A model generated the notes under the pieces. The model did no database searches. It worked only from the letters and a program-made list of their open reading frames with translations, and was not told the origin of the DNA. A stretch of DNA of 64,000 nt, taken from contig JAEMBT020000006.1 of assembly GCA_018873245.2 (NCBI GenBank), positions 9,011,855-9,075,854 on the forward strand. The letters run 5' to 3'. Below, piece after piece: positions 10,628 through 22,617 of the stretch. Position 1 is the stretch's first letter. Each line of letters starts with the position of its first letter. This DNA comes from Archegozetes longisetosus (Eukaryota; Arthropoda; Arachnida; Sarcoptiformes; Trhypochthoniidae). Position numbers and translations under genes: made by a program.

Positions 10628-13600
10628 ATGTTGATCATTTCGTTTGCATCGCTTTATATATTGTTATCATTTGCGTCCAGTGACAAACTAAAAGAGGAAT
10701 ACGATGATATAAATGTCGAATCGTTAAACTCCGATTCCAATTCTGGATCGTTGCGTTTCATAGAAAATCCCAAAATTTATAACATCGGAGCTGTCCTCAC
10801 TTCTGGTGAAAGTATAGTTCAATTCTTACAAGTAAGACACAATTTAAACTTTTAGTAAAACTTGAGCTTGTCTTAAAATTGGATTAGTTAGAAAGCTAAA
10901 ATTTTAGTTTTTGTGTTAAAGTAAAACTGGTTTGGCAAATTAACTAATTTTGGAGCTGATTAATAAAGTATTTTAACATGTGAATAGGCAATCGAAGATT
11001 CGAATTATGAACCAAACATAATTCCAGCAGGCATTACATTGCATGGATTCACAGTGGTAAGGACTCAAATCCCATCAAGAATACAATCAACATCTGTGAA
11101 AAACTCTTCTCATCTCAGGTCAAATTCATTAGCAATCTTAATCAATACAGTCGACTCTCTCTCTCTCTCTCTCTCTCTCTTTATTCAAGTCGGATATTGT
11201 GAACAACTATATCACACTTTTAGAAAATTATTTGTTCGCATACTCTGTACACTATATCCGATGTAGTGAAGTCTGTTATAATCAATGGGTTTCTAGTGCA
11301 TCAAGGTGTTCGCTTCAACGAGAGGCGACTGTATTGTCAATTAAGATAATCGGCTTTAAATTTATATTTGAGTAGAATTATATAGTTGATGGTTTATGCC
11401 AATAGGTATACGCCATTATAGTGGATGATAAGATACCTTCAGATTCGATAACATATACGGCTACATTTCACAACATCCCAACGATAGGCATTTCAAATCG
11501 AGAGACCTCATTATCCGACAAAAGCGTTTATGGAACTTATTTACGAACAGTTTCTTCTTACTCGCATCAGGCAGACGTTTGGATCGAGATTTTGAACTAT
11601 CTCAATTACAATTGTGTGGTACTAATACACAGTAATGACATAGACGGTAGAAGTACTCAAAATCGTTTCGTAACATTAGCTGATGCCTCAAATTTGAAAG
11701 TAGAGACTGTGATAGAATATGAGCCCGGATTTCCTGATATTCTCAAACCTTTAGAAGAGACTAAGTTAAGCTCATCGTGTCGAGTTTTTATTCTTTACAC
11801 CAACTCTGAAGATTCCGAGGCTATATTCCAACAGATAATACTGCTTAATATGTCAGATTCAGGATACGTTTGGATAGTTTCAGAGCAAGCACTCAAAGCT
11901 AAAAATAAACCGATTGGAATGTTAGGACTGAAATTACGGAATTCAGACAATACTGAAGGACATATTAGAGATAGTGTTTATATATTAGGAATGGCTCTTA
12001 AGAACATGTACACCACTGAAAATATCACCAAACCTCCCTCTGATTGTAAGGATTTGGGGCGAAACAAATGGGAAAGCGGTTCAAAATTATTTTCTTATCT
12101 CAAAAAGCAAAGCCTTCTCTACGGAAAAACAGGTCGCGTAGCATTTGATGAAAGAGGCGACAGAATTAACTCTGATTACGATATTATTAACGTTGTTAAT
12201 AATGGCATCGAAGTTGTTGTGGGTCAGTATTATTTTTCCCAGACAAAAATGAAAATGAGTCTCACTCTCAATGAAAGCGATATTATATGGTCTGGACATG
12301 AAGCCAATAAACCAATTGGTTACGAAGTCCCAAATCATTTGAGAGTTGCGACTATTGCTGAGAAGCCATTCGTTTGGGTCAATCCTGCCAACGACTATGG
12401 AGAATGTTCTGATGATCAAATTCCGTGTCCGATATTTGACTCGCAGACAGGCATTGAACACAAATATTGCTGTGAAGGCTACTGTATGGATTTGTTGAAA
12501 ACTTTAGCTGTTCAACTGAATTTCACCTATTCCTTACATCAAGTTGAAGATGGATTATATGGAGGATTCAATTTCGTTAATGGATCCGATCATAAAGTTT
12601 GGACCGGTTTAGGTGAGCAAAGTTTCGCAGTTTTGTTTTCCGAGCAAAATGGATATTAAAAGAAAAATAATGTTTATCTCTTCTTTAGTCGGAGAATTGT
12701 ATTATAATAGGGCGGATATGGTGGTCGCACCACTAACGATAAATCCTGAAAGATCTCTTGCAATCGACTTTACAAAACCATTTAAATACCAAGGAATTAC
12801 AATTTTGCAAAAGAAACAGTCAATACACAGACTCCGACACCCTTTGACTTCATTTTTGCAGCCGTTTCAAAACAGTCTTTGGGTGTCAGTTTTTGTTTCG
12901 GTACATGTTGTGGCACTGGCTCTTTACCTACTCGATAGATTTAGTCCATTCGGTCGCTATAAATTGCCTAATTGTGATGCTACAGAAGAAGATGCACTAA
13001 ACCTTTCGAGTGCAATATGGTTCGCCTGGGGGGTTTTGTTGAACAGTGGAATAGGAGAAGGAACGCCACGGAGTTTTAGTGGCAGAGTCGTAGGTATGGT
13101 TTGGGCTGGTTTCGCTATGATTGTGGTCGCGTCGTATACTGCCAACTTGGCCGCGTTCCTAGTTTTAGACAGACCCGAAACCCAATTGACTGGTATTAAC
13201 GACGCCAGACTCAGAAATCCTGCTGAAGGTTTCAACTATTCAACTGTTAGAGATAGTTCTGTTGATATGTATTTTAGAAGACAAATTGAGTTAGCAAATA
13301 TGCACAAAAGAATGACTGAAATTATCTACAACAATGCAGAGGAAGCGATCGCAGCCGTCAAATCAGGTTTAGATATTTCTTTTTCTACTAAATGTTGAGA
13401 TATCTTGTAACGCAATTTAACTGTTATAACAGGCAATCTGAATGCCTTTATTTGGGATTCAGCCAGACTTGAATATGAAGCCGCCAAAGACTGCGAACTG
13501 AGTACTTCTGGAGAACTATTTGGTCGTTCGGGTTATGCCATTGGATTAACTAAAGGTTGCTTCAATTAAAATGTTTGCGATAATTGCTTGAATAAGAAAT

Positions 13601-14618
13601 TATATATTTTATATACATGAACAGGAAGTGAATTTTGGACTGAAAGAGTAACACTCGTTTTACTTGGAATGCATGAAATCGGATATATGGAAGATCTCGA
13701 CAATAAATGGATATTACTTGACGAACAAATTTGCGAAGATAAAGCCGAAAACTTTCCAGCCACTCTCGGGCTCAAAAATATGGCCGGAGTTTTCATTCTA
13801 GTTGGCGCTGGAATTTTTGGTGGTATTGGTCTTATTATGTTTGAAATCTTCTATAAAAAACACCACACAAAAAAACAGAAGAGGATAGAATTGGCCCGAA
13901 ATGCTGTCGACAAGTGGAAAGAAGTAGTTGAGGTTTAATTAACTTAAAGATTATTAAGTAGAGCTTTTTAGTTTTTATTCAAATTCTAACTTTCAAATCA
14001 GAACTTATGCAGTAATACCTCGATACAATGAACCTACTTATCTGACTCCAACATATACTATGCAACTAATCATTATTTGTTTATAATAAAAATGCTGTTA
14101 TAGCGTAAATTTTAGGTGACAAGTGATTGACTATATCGAGGTATCACTGTGTTATTTAAGGCTTAGTGGGACAACAACTAAATGAGTCTAGAGATTGAGT
14201 AAAATCATAAAACTTGGTTTTATAGAATCGAAAAGCATATCTGGAAAATTTGAACCAAACCGCCAAACAAAGGTACCGCCAAAGACATCAAGTGCATCAC
14301 AAACAGAGATATGGACAAAGTTTAACACTTGATGAAGAGTCGACTCGACAACAACCTTCCGATACAACTCCTTTTACAGTAGAGAAAGGAATTAATGCAA
14401 TAAAATATGACTCAACTCAATCATCGGAAGAGCGCAGACCAAAACTCAGACGAGAATTCTCAGTGACAAGTGAATCAGATTTCGAAGTATTGCCAATCGA
14501 CGCAGATGTTAGTTCAAGAAATTATCCTGAAGTACCAATCTCATCGAGTTCTGTGAAAGGATCGAGAGTTCGAGCTCCAATTACAAGTTCGACAGCCAAT
14601 TACTTGAGCTTAGTGTGA
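10628..14618 (+). CDS. Nmdar1: NMDA-type ionotropic glutamate receptor subunit 1 (with a 1-base frameshift)
   Basis: The obligatory glycine-binding NMDA receptor subunit, a ligand-gated cation channel of synapses. Seven exons: 10628-10831, 10988-11118, 11406-12612, 12689-13366, 13433-13555, 13625-13932, 14226-14618, about 1014 residues if repaired. A signal peptide ([15 protein letters not shown]) is followed by the amino-terminal domain to about 400, the ligand-binding lobes, M1 (about 578-596), pore loop [12 protein letters not shown] with the channel asparagine (about 633), M3 with SYTANLAAF (about 663-671) and M4 (about 834-857). Long stretches match Drosophila Nmdar1. Exon 2 is 131 bp instead of a multiple of 3: the frame entering it gives [10 protein letters not shown], but the conserved NPIK...ICEKL that precedes VYAII is one base out of phase, so a base is missing near 11062-11064. 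The exon 6 donor (GAG/gtttaa) is weak; unspliced, the protein would end after three more bases of code. Confidence 0.93.
11155..11180 (+). repeat. (CT)13 microsatellite in Nmdar1 intron 2
   Basis: An uninterrupted run of 13 CT dinucleotides inside the intron 11119-11405. It keeps a frame open and so creates a spurious reading frame encoding Ser-Leu repeats. It is likely to be length-polymorphic. Confidence 0.9.
14010..14149. mobile_element. MITE with CAGTAATACCTCGATA inverted ends, in Nmdar1 intron 6
   Basis: A 140 bp element beginning CAGTAATACCTCGATACA and ending with TATATCGAGGTATCACTG. The ends are an inverted repeat with about 15 of 17 bases paired. The interior is non-coding and AT-rich. 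CAGT ends with an ACCTCG motif resemble pogo/Tc1-type transposon termini. The flanks suggest a short TA-containing target duplication but do not settle it. It accounts for half of the 293 bp intron. Confidence 0.7.
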
Positions 14619-15070
14619 GACTAATTACTCTGAAAATTAATTATTAAGTATTTGCTCTAATATGAAAACTGGGCAATAATCATGTGATTCAAATGATTGC
14701 ATCTTTAAATGGTAGAAATCATATTTATTTAACTACTTTCTATAGACATAGACATCATCTATGCTATAACAGATAGATTTATATCAATATTAAAAGCTTT
14801 AAACGCTTGAACGAGTGATGTTTTTCTTATTTCTCAAGTGCTATATTTGGAAATTTTATCTCATATTTCAAACAACTCACAGTAAAAAAGATTTTTATTC
14901 AAAATGATTATGCAAACGGTTAATAAATAATTTGAGGAATTTTCAAATTTGATTACTTAAATAATATTGTGTTAATATTATAATCGAACCAAAGTTATGT
15001 AAAAATTGTTTGAAAAAATTAAAGATTTTATTTTTAATAATTGTTTAGCAAATATAAATTGAAATACAAG
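14619..15070. other. convergent intergenic spacer
   Basis: AT-rich gap between the Nmdar1 and FAN1 stop codons, expected to hold both 3' UTRs. Several AATAAA/TTTATT motifs occur (for example near 14930 and 15030). No gene is visible. Confidence 0.4.
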
Positions 15071-17810
15071 TTAAAGTGACTTCTTGGCTTTCACGTGACA
15101 TATCTCGACATCAACACCCAACGATTTGAGATAACTGAGCCACAATTGCTGTTTAGTTGACGCGCGATCATTTGGACCTTTCACTTCAACTGCTTTTATC
15201 TTTTTTTCTGAATCATTCCAAACTAATAGATCAGGAAATCCACTTCTAGTATGTCTGAAATCTTTTACAAGTCGTTCACATATACCCGATATGACAGTAG
15301 GTCCAAAACAAGATGCAATTTCCTAAATTGAAAAACTCATCAAATCAAATCTTCTCAATCAAACGTTTAGTCGATTAAATACCTTTATTTGGTTGAGTTC
15401 TATATCCTCCCAATTGATCATTGAAGCTACTCCTTGATTAATATTCCAAGAGTTTTCTAATATGTTGTTGATCTCAGTTTGGTTTAAATTTTTTAAAGTG
15501 TTCAGAAGTGATAATATTTGAGTTTTTCGTCTAATGAAAAATTGATCGCTACCGAAATCTAATGGTAATCTTTGGTAATTAAAACGAAAAGCGTCGCAAA
15601 CATCAAAGCTATCACTCATGTAAATAATGTCCCAGAATAGAAGATGGAATATTGTGTGATAAACGCGTCCCTCGGTATGTAGTCCATCAGTGTATCCATT
15701 GCTCTTATAGTGTTCGAGGACAATATCTTCGACCGGCATCACAGTTACGTCTCCGTTCGAATCGGTTGTTTTGAAAATATTTTTTCGGTCATTTATTGAA
15801 TACTTGATAGTTTCAGCAAATATAACAGTTTCGGGATATTTTACAGAATCATATTCAGGAATACTTGTAATTGGAATCTTTAGTGATTTTTGCAGATTTT
15901 TTCTGCGTATATAAAGGGCATATCTATGACCAGTTCGGACGTGCTCGTCTTTCAGTCCTTCTTCAATCACAGCCAATGCAGACTTAGGGTCTTTTAAATG
16001 CTTTTCTAAATTTAGAGCTAATCTTTCAAACCAACGACCCCTATAGTCTTGACAGTAGACGGTTTGATTCAATAGAAAATCTTTGAGAATATGATTTGCT
16101 TCGGAATAATTTTTCTTTTGCTCTAAAACACTGACAGAATGGGATAAACAGCGTATATATGTATGACCTGCAGTGTATCGACGTAAAAATGAAGGTAAAC
16201 AAGAGTCTCTATTTTCTACATCTCCTCTAATTGAACTGCAATAAAGAAGTTTTGCTCTATTCATCAGATCATTTACAACTAGATCTAACGATTTTCTCTC
16301 GACTGCTGATAAAATCTCAGCTTCCAGTTTAAAAGCAGTCGTGTAACTAATTAAGTCATCACGACTATTGTATAGAACAGAACTTCTATTGATTGTATAT
16401 TTTGGATAAACTTCTTGACCGATCTCTACCTTCAACATTTTGAAACTGCATAAAAAGATCGAAATGATTATAAAATTTATCAATTTTTAGTCTTCTATAA
16501 TCGAAGAAATCAAACTTACAATTCAAAGCCTAACTGTACATTATAGTCGTCTTCACTTAAATCTGGCGGACAGTAGAGCAAAAACATTCTTTCAAAGACA
16601 TCGCATATGGTCTCATTGACTTTAAAACAAACATCTCTTAATATAGTTTTGACCCTAAATCAACAAAGCAGTTATTATTATAAGAAATGTTTGCAGAATT
16701 AAATTTAGAATTGGAGTTTACTTTTTCAAAACAACTTCATTCACAGAATTCAAGTGATTGTCATTCTGTAAAACTGGTTGACATGTACTGATATACTTAA
16801 TAATAGCTGCGCAGATGTTCTTTTTGGTGTTCAATCCATTCATACTGAGTCCATTCAGTGATCGAGCAACTTTTCGGATTTCTGCATTATCTAATATATT
16901 GAGTGCTTCGTCTAAATTATCCAAATGTGTCGCTATTCATATAAATTAGTGTTCAGTAAAAATGATTTGGAAAAGTATAAAATTAATCGTCTATTAATGC
17001 TACCATTCATGAGAAATCCATTTTCCACTAATTCATTAAGTATTGGTTTCAAGTTGTCTGCAATTTCAGGATATTTTATAGCACTTCTTCGAATCCAATC
17101 ACGTTTCCGTAGAAATAGTCTCATGAAAAGCATTTGAGCCAAACCTTTGTTTCATCGAAATCAACATCAGTTTGAAAAATAACTATCGATCAAGATATAA
17201 ATAAATCAATACCTGATAAAGAAGTAAATGATTGAATCACTTTCCAATCGTTACAATCAAACAGATGGACGTAATACTGGTCTTCCAAAACGGAGTCAAT
17301 CATGAGCCGAAAGTTGTTATAAACATAGGATCCTTTCATGTAATTGCTATCATTTGATTGATTGTCTTCCAGTGATTTATCAACAGATGATATGTTTTGT
17401 TCTTCATTTATATGAAAATCGACTTCCAAGTATTGGTTGGTATCAATAAAATACTCGAATTCTGTGGTTTGTTCACTTGAATCAGAAACTAATGATTGAA
17501 TTTGATGTGTTGTCACATTTTGATGAACTGTCAAATCAGTAGTTTTGCTTTTGTTGGATTTAAAAAGTGGAGAAACAATTGTTTCGCTAACTATAGTGAT
17601 ATCATTATCTTCTCGACGAAGAGTCTTATTATTATTTAATTTATTATCAAAAGAATCGTAAGTTCTTTTGAATTGATTAAGGTTTGATTTGACTGTGTTA
17701 TTATTATTGGAACGATTAAAATAGTCTAAAATACTCTTTTGTTTACTTTTAGAATCACTCATGTTATTAGCAATGTTTGAAAATATTTTATTCTTCTTAT
17801 TAGTAGACAT
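15071..17810 (-). CDS. FAN1: FAN1 structure-specific DNA repair nuclease
   Basis: FANCD2/FANCI-associated nuclease 1, a nuclear 5' flap endonuclease and 5'-3' exonuclease for interstrand crosslink repair. Six exons join in phase: 17213-17810, 17004-17144, 16722-16932, 16520-16654, 15383-16445, 15071-15322, giving 799 residues. The order is: a serine/asparagine-rich N-terminal region; a helical SAP-like region with AQMLFMRLFLRKRDW (about 201-215); TPR-like helices with TINRSSVLYNSRDDL and YCQDYRGRWFERLALNL; and a C-terminal VRR-NUC domain with GFPDLLVW (Asp about 747) and AVEVKGPNDR (Glu about 762, Lys about 764), the PD...ExK nuclease core. The human protein is about 1017 residues and has an N-terminal UBZ finger; here that region has no cysteine pairs, so UBZ is absent. 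It has instead a PIP-like QKSILDYF about residue 24. The initiation ATG could also be the one 16 codons later. Confidence 0.93.
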
Positions 17811-19054
17811 CTCACTAACACTTTTGTGTTAAAACGACTATTCAATTTATTTAATTTCAATTTTCTTTAGTACTATTATGAAAATAGATAAGACACTCTC
17901 AATAATAATACTAACGTTGGCGCCAAATACGCGCTAAATGAGCTGTTCATCAATACAGTGACGAATAAGTTTGAGAGGGCCAGCTTTATTTATTAGAGAA
18001 TAAAATGAAAAATTCAATTAAAGTCATGCTTTCAATTTATTAATAGAGAATTGGTGATGAAATAACGCAATGTGTTATGTCATAGCAAAGTCATTGTTAT
18101 ACTTTCTAACCATTAGTGTGTTTTTGATTAATTTTTTTGCAAGTCAGAACTTTATGGTTTGAGTTAATTATCAAATATTTAAACTAAACAAACAGCTTTT
18201 GTCTGATTTATAACTTAAGGTAAGAAAAATTTATAATTGAGTAATATCTCAATCGTCTATTGTTGGCATAAATTAACCTTACTTATTTAACTATTTATCT
18301 TATTTAATGAATAAAGTTAAGCGAAAATTTAAAAAATGATCAAGTTTCAATACGTGCAAAGCGAACGATAAGGTTTGTCAACTTTACATATTGCATTGCG
18401 TTATTGTACTGTAAAGTATATACACTCAACAAACCAATAATCGTCGATAACAACTAACGTTGTTATGGGATACTTTCCACTAAACCGTAATGTGTAGGAT
18501 ATATAAGATCTATTTTACGTTCGTTAGAGTAATGAAGTAAATTAGAAATCAAGTTTGGCAACAAATCCATGCATACGACAAGCAGGTTGACATAGCAGGT
18601 TGACGAACTGTTCTTGTTGCTATCGAGGATTATTAAGTTGTTGAGTGTGAAGATGCGGAAATGATATCACTACTTGATTCACTCTAAGTTTATTTTGATA
18701 ATGATCTGTTATTTGATCGTTGCTAAAACAACAATAAGCGTTGGGCTTTCGATTGGTTCACTAGAAGATTAGCATGAAAACATAGACATTATAAAGTTTG
18801 ATACTTTAATTAGAATTTTTATCTTATCATTTAGTGTTTAGGTATAGAGAAAGCAAAGTAGAGTTGTGTTTCCATCTTCTTTTACTTTTCAGACACTTCA
18901 TATTGATTTTGATCGCACTTATGTTCGTCTTATAGTCTACAAATGTACATTTGGATATAAGTTGAAGTGTAAGGAATTGAGCATATGATAAATATTTAGC
19001 TGAACATCAAAATAATTGGTCTTATTTGTTCGTCAGACTGTTGGCTAGATAGAA
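17811..19054. other. divergent intergenic region, FAN1 and QSOX promoters
   Basis: 1.24 kb between two head-to-head genes. It is AT-rich, with a duplicated phrase near 18580-18603 (AGCAGGTTGAC twice). No open frame, RNA gene or transposon ends were recognised. Promoters for both genes are expected here, but I cannot place them. Confidence 0.4.
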
Positions 19055-20960
19055 ATGGGTTTAATTTATAAACTTTATGGAGTAATATTTATGCAACTGT
19101 TGCTATTTGAAGCTATACATGGGCAACTTAGAGTTAGTTATTCCTTATATTCAGAAAACGATTCCGTAATTATACTGGATAAAGACAATTTTGAACATTA
19201 CGTCTACAATCAAAATGCGTTCACAATAGTTAACTTTTATGTTCACTGGTGTGGACATTGCGTGAAATTTTCCCCAATTTGGAAACAATTTGCTCGTGAC
19301 ATAAAAGGCTGGAAGACTATAGTACGTGTGGCTGCATTCAATTGCGCTCTTGACAAGAATACTGAGTTATGTCAAAGACATGGAATCAACTCTTTTCCTC
19401 GCGTTCAAATATTTTCAATTAATGCTCAAAACAATGATTCCGGGCTACGATTTAATTTAGAGAATCAATCAGTTTTGGCACTTCGTACGCAACTCATCGA
19501 TTTCCTATTTATGAATCAGAAAAGCTTTGCAAACAGGCTAAACATATTCCCAGTTAGTGTTGCCTCGAAAGCTGAACTTTTCAATACTATATCGATTGAT
19601 TTGGAAAAACATAATTTGATCTTTGTGGAAGACAGACCAACTCATCTTGGAGCTGAGGTATTCATATAATAATCGATTGAAAAATGTTTAATTTCAATAA
19701 TACTCTGTTATGTTTCCAAAGAGTTATATGTAGAAATTACTAAATACTTTAGTTTTATTTCTTTTAGATTGTAATGGATTTTTCATCATATGACGAATAT
19801 GTCAAAATTATTAGAGTTCATGACAGAAACGGTAATTTGAAGGTAGATCTCTTTCCCTATTATATACGTCTTCCTTCACTCATTCAAATCCACCGGAATC
19901 AGCAAATTAGTTTGATAGCGAGGTACTACACCTATTTATAAATGTTTTATATTACTGTTATTTTTCTATTTCTAAACTTAACGATTGTGTTGGTTCAAGT
20001 CAATTATTCTTTATATTTAGTGCACATTCAGGAGATGAAGAATCACTTCGAGAGGAGTTTGGCGCTCATATCAGACAATTATTACCAGTTGAGGCTCAAA
20101 CTATCGAACAAGTGACAGACAAATTGAACAATAGTTCGATTGATACGAATACTAGAGCTATAACTCCCAAAAAGCTTCCACCACTCAGTATGACTGATCT
20201 CTACAACACATTAAAATATTCACTCTACCAAGAAGTCAGTCGTTATACTGTTTTGAATAATACGCAAATCGTTGCTTTGAAGAATTATTTTTCAACAATC
20301 TATAAATATTTTCCATTTAATAACGAGAATGTTCGCCGATTTTTCAAACGAATGAATCATTGGTTCTCTAATAAATCCAATAAGCTGAATATTGAAAATC
20401 TGAGGGCAGCGATGAAGATAAGTGATGGATATTTGATTCCAATTGTGGATTGGAGGCATTGTAATGGAAGTAAACCACAATTTCGAGGCTATCCATGTGG
20501 TCTCTGGTCTCTATTTCACGTGATGACAGTCAAAGAATACACCTCTTCTCAAAACAACAGTCATGAAGTTCTGGAAACAATGAGAGACTTCATAATTAAC
20601 TTCTTTTCTTGTGAATCATGTGCTAAGCATTTCGCTCAAATATCTAACGGATTGGAGTCTCATCTGACCGAACGTGAGAGTTCTGTTTTGTGGCTTTGGC
20701 GAATACACAATCAAGTCAATCAACGACTTCATGGAGACCTCAGCGAAGATCCTTTTTATCCAAAAGTTCAATTTCCAACTCAAACTATGTGTCAGAATTG
20801 CTATAAATCTAACAATGAGTACGACGAAGAACATGTTCTCGAATTTCTTATTCAACATTACGATGAAAGGAAACTTTCTGCTAACAAAGGTCCATTACTT
20901 AGTCCGAGTACTACTTTCTTTCTTTTCATTTATTTATTGGTTCTATTTATGTATTGGTAA
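19055..20960 (+). CDS. QSOX: Quiescin sulfhydryl oxidase (QSOX)
   Basis: An FAD-dependent enzyme of the secretory pathway that makes disulfides in client proteins and passes electrons to oxygen. Three exons: 19055-19657, 19768-19922, 20021-20960, 565 residues. An N-terminal signal segment (MGLIYKLYGVIFMQLLLFEA) leads to a thioredoxin domain with active site WCGHC (Cys66 and Cys69), a degenerate second thioredoxin domain, a helix-rich linker, and the Erv domain. The Erv domain has RGYPCGLWSLFH (about 408-419), FFSCESCAKHF (proximal Cys450/Cys453), WLWRIHNQVNQRL (FAD-binding helix, about 477-489) and the CQNC pair (Cys510/Cys513). A C-terminal hydrophobic segment (about 551-565) gives a membrane anchor. 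All redox cysteine pairs are present. Invertebrates often have several QSOX paralogues, so no number is assigned. Confidence 0.94.
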
Positions 20961-21617
20961 TGCTCTGCAAGCTTAATGTTGAGACAAAAGTCATGACTTA
21001 ATTATAAGATACTCAACTAGACGCACTGTTTGAACCTTATTTATAACCTTATTGAACCTGTTTGAACATTCACTTTCTATTTATTCAAATAATCTTACTC
21101 TAACAAGTCATGATAATAGGCTAAACCTTTATAAAATAATCATAGGGCTTCAAAAGTGGTATATTTTGTAACTTGCGTCAGACAAATATCACAGATATTC
21201 ATAAGCAACTCATTAAAATCGACTCAAAATTCCTAATCTAGTGTTAGGGTGTGTCCTTAGGCAAATTTTAGAAAATTGTCCAATGTGTCAAATATTTTTT
21301 AAATTGAGTTTACCTCATCGGAGATTATTTATGAAATAATTCTCAGCAATTTTTCATATTTTATATTATGTTATGGATTATATTTGATTAGATGTATATT
21401 TATAGATCGGTGGTCGCCAAAGATTGCCAGAGGCAACAGAGTCTGTAAAAATACGAGTAAAATTGAGTATAAGGTGCAAGATATATTATTATTGAGTTAG
21501 TCTTCAAATTTTTTAATGATAATTGTCTATTCTGAATAATTTAAAGCTTGCAAAATTATTTCTAAATCTGGAGAAACCTGCAAGTTCGTGAAAAGTGCTC
21601 CATTATCGTATGAAAAG

Positions 21618-21753
21618 CAGTAAAACCTGTCTCCCAGATGTAGTTAAGTGATTTTTGAAAATGAACCAAAATGAAGCCGTGTTTTTCTATAGGAGATTTA
21701 AATTGTTTTAAAGAAGCAGTTAAGTGGATGTAGAAGTTAGAAAGGTTTTACTG
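21618..21753. mobile_element. MITE family A, copy 1
   Basis: 136 bp starting CAGTAAAACCTGTCTCCCAG and ending with the inverted GAAAGGTTTTACTG. The subterminal AGTTAAGTG is repeated in inverted form near the other end. There is no coding capacity. Four related sequences of 136-141 bp occur in this window. Confidence 0.72.
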
Positions 21754-22481
21754 TGTAATGCTTCCAGAGCATTTAGAATTTCTCATAAATTTGAGAGCTT
21801 GACGCAAATTACATTTGCATTTATTATATATTATCACGAAAAACATAATTCTTCCTCTTTAATAGGTCTACTTAAATATGTGTTCTGCTCTTAAAGTATT
21901 CAAATGAAAGTTACTCTTGTTTTGTCTTGTTATCGACTCTAATGATAAATTGAAATGTGTTTTTGAAATAACGCATAGTTTTATTCTTAAAGAGTAGATT
22001 AGAGTATAATCTTTGTATCATAAACTGTTAGGTATGATTTATTGACAAAACAAGTTCTAATGTCAATCTTATTTCTTCTTTCGCTCTCATAATTAGTATC
22101 TGAATTTTAAAATTAATATGTTCGAAATTGATTTTAAGAACTTGAAATGTCTGATGAGTAAGCTCTTACTTTATGCATGAGTATAACTGATTTGTTTACC
22201 CACTATCTAAATAGATATGTAAAAAGTGCACTTCTATCGCCAAAACCAGAGCACGTTATTCTTGAAACGTTTAAATATAAGGATAATTTAGTATTGAGTT
22301 GTAAAATCTGTAGAAATAATGTAAATTGAAAAAATGTTACGGAGCAGAAGTGTTAGAAAATGGATTAAGTTTTAAAATTGATTGTGTTGGCATTCTATCT
22401 GATTTGTACGCAGATGGGGATACACTCCAGTAACTTATGAAACCAATGAACTGAATAATTGAGTTTATAATATACAAAATA

Positions 22482-22617
22482 TAGTATAACCTGTCTCCCA
22501 CATCCAGTTAAATGCATCCTAAAAATAGACTAAATAAATTCATAAAAATCAAGGCTTATTTTTTACTCTTTTTAAAAAAACATTTAAACCTGATGTTGAA
22601 GTTGACAGGTGTCGACC
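22482..22617. mobile_element. MITE family A, copy 2 (degraded)
   Basis: Begins TAGTATAACCTGTCTCCCAC followed by ATCCAGTTAAATG, matching copy 1. The right end (GTTGACAGGT...) is the diverged inverted counterpart. The right boundary is approximate. Copies 1 and 2 share CTGTCTCCCA, which copies 3 and 4 lack. Confidence 0.5.

Noticed and set aside
11119..11266. Extension of Nmdar1 exon 2 through the CT repeat (Ser-Leu repeats, then [10 protein letters not shown])
   Set aside because: The CEQL resemblance to the receptor is fortuitous; the real NPIK...ICEKL segment lies upstream in another frame and joins VYAII in phase.
16925..17137. Plus-strand frame antisense to FAN1 exons
   Set aside because: Overlaps FAN1 exons and an intron on the other strand; no independent support.
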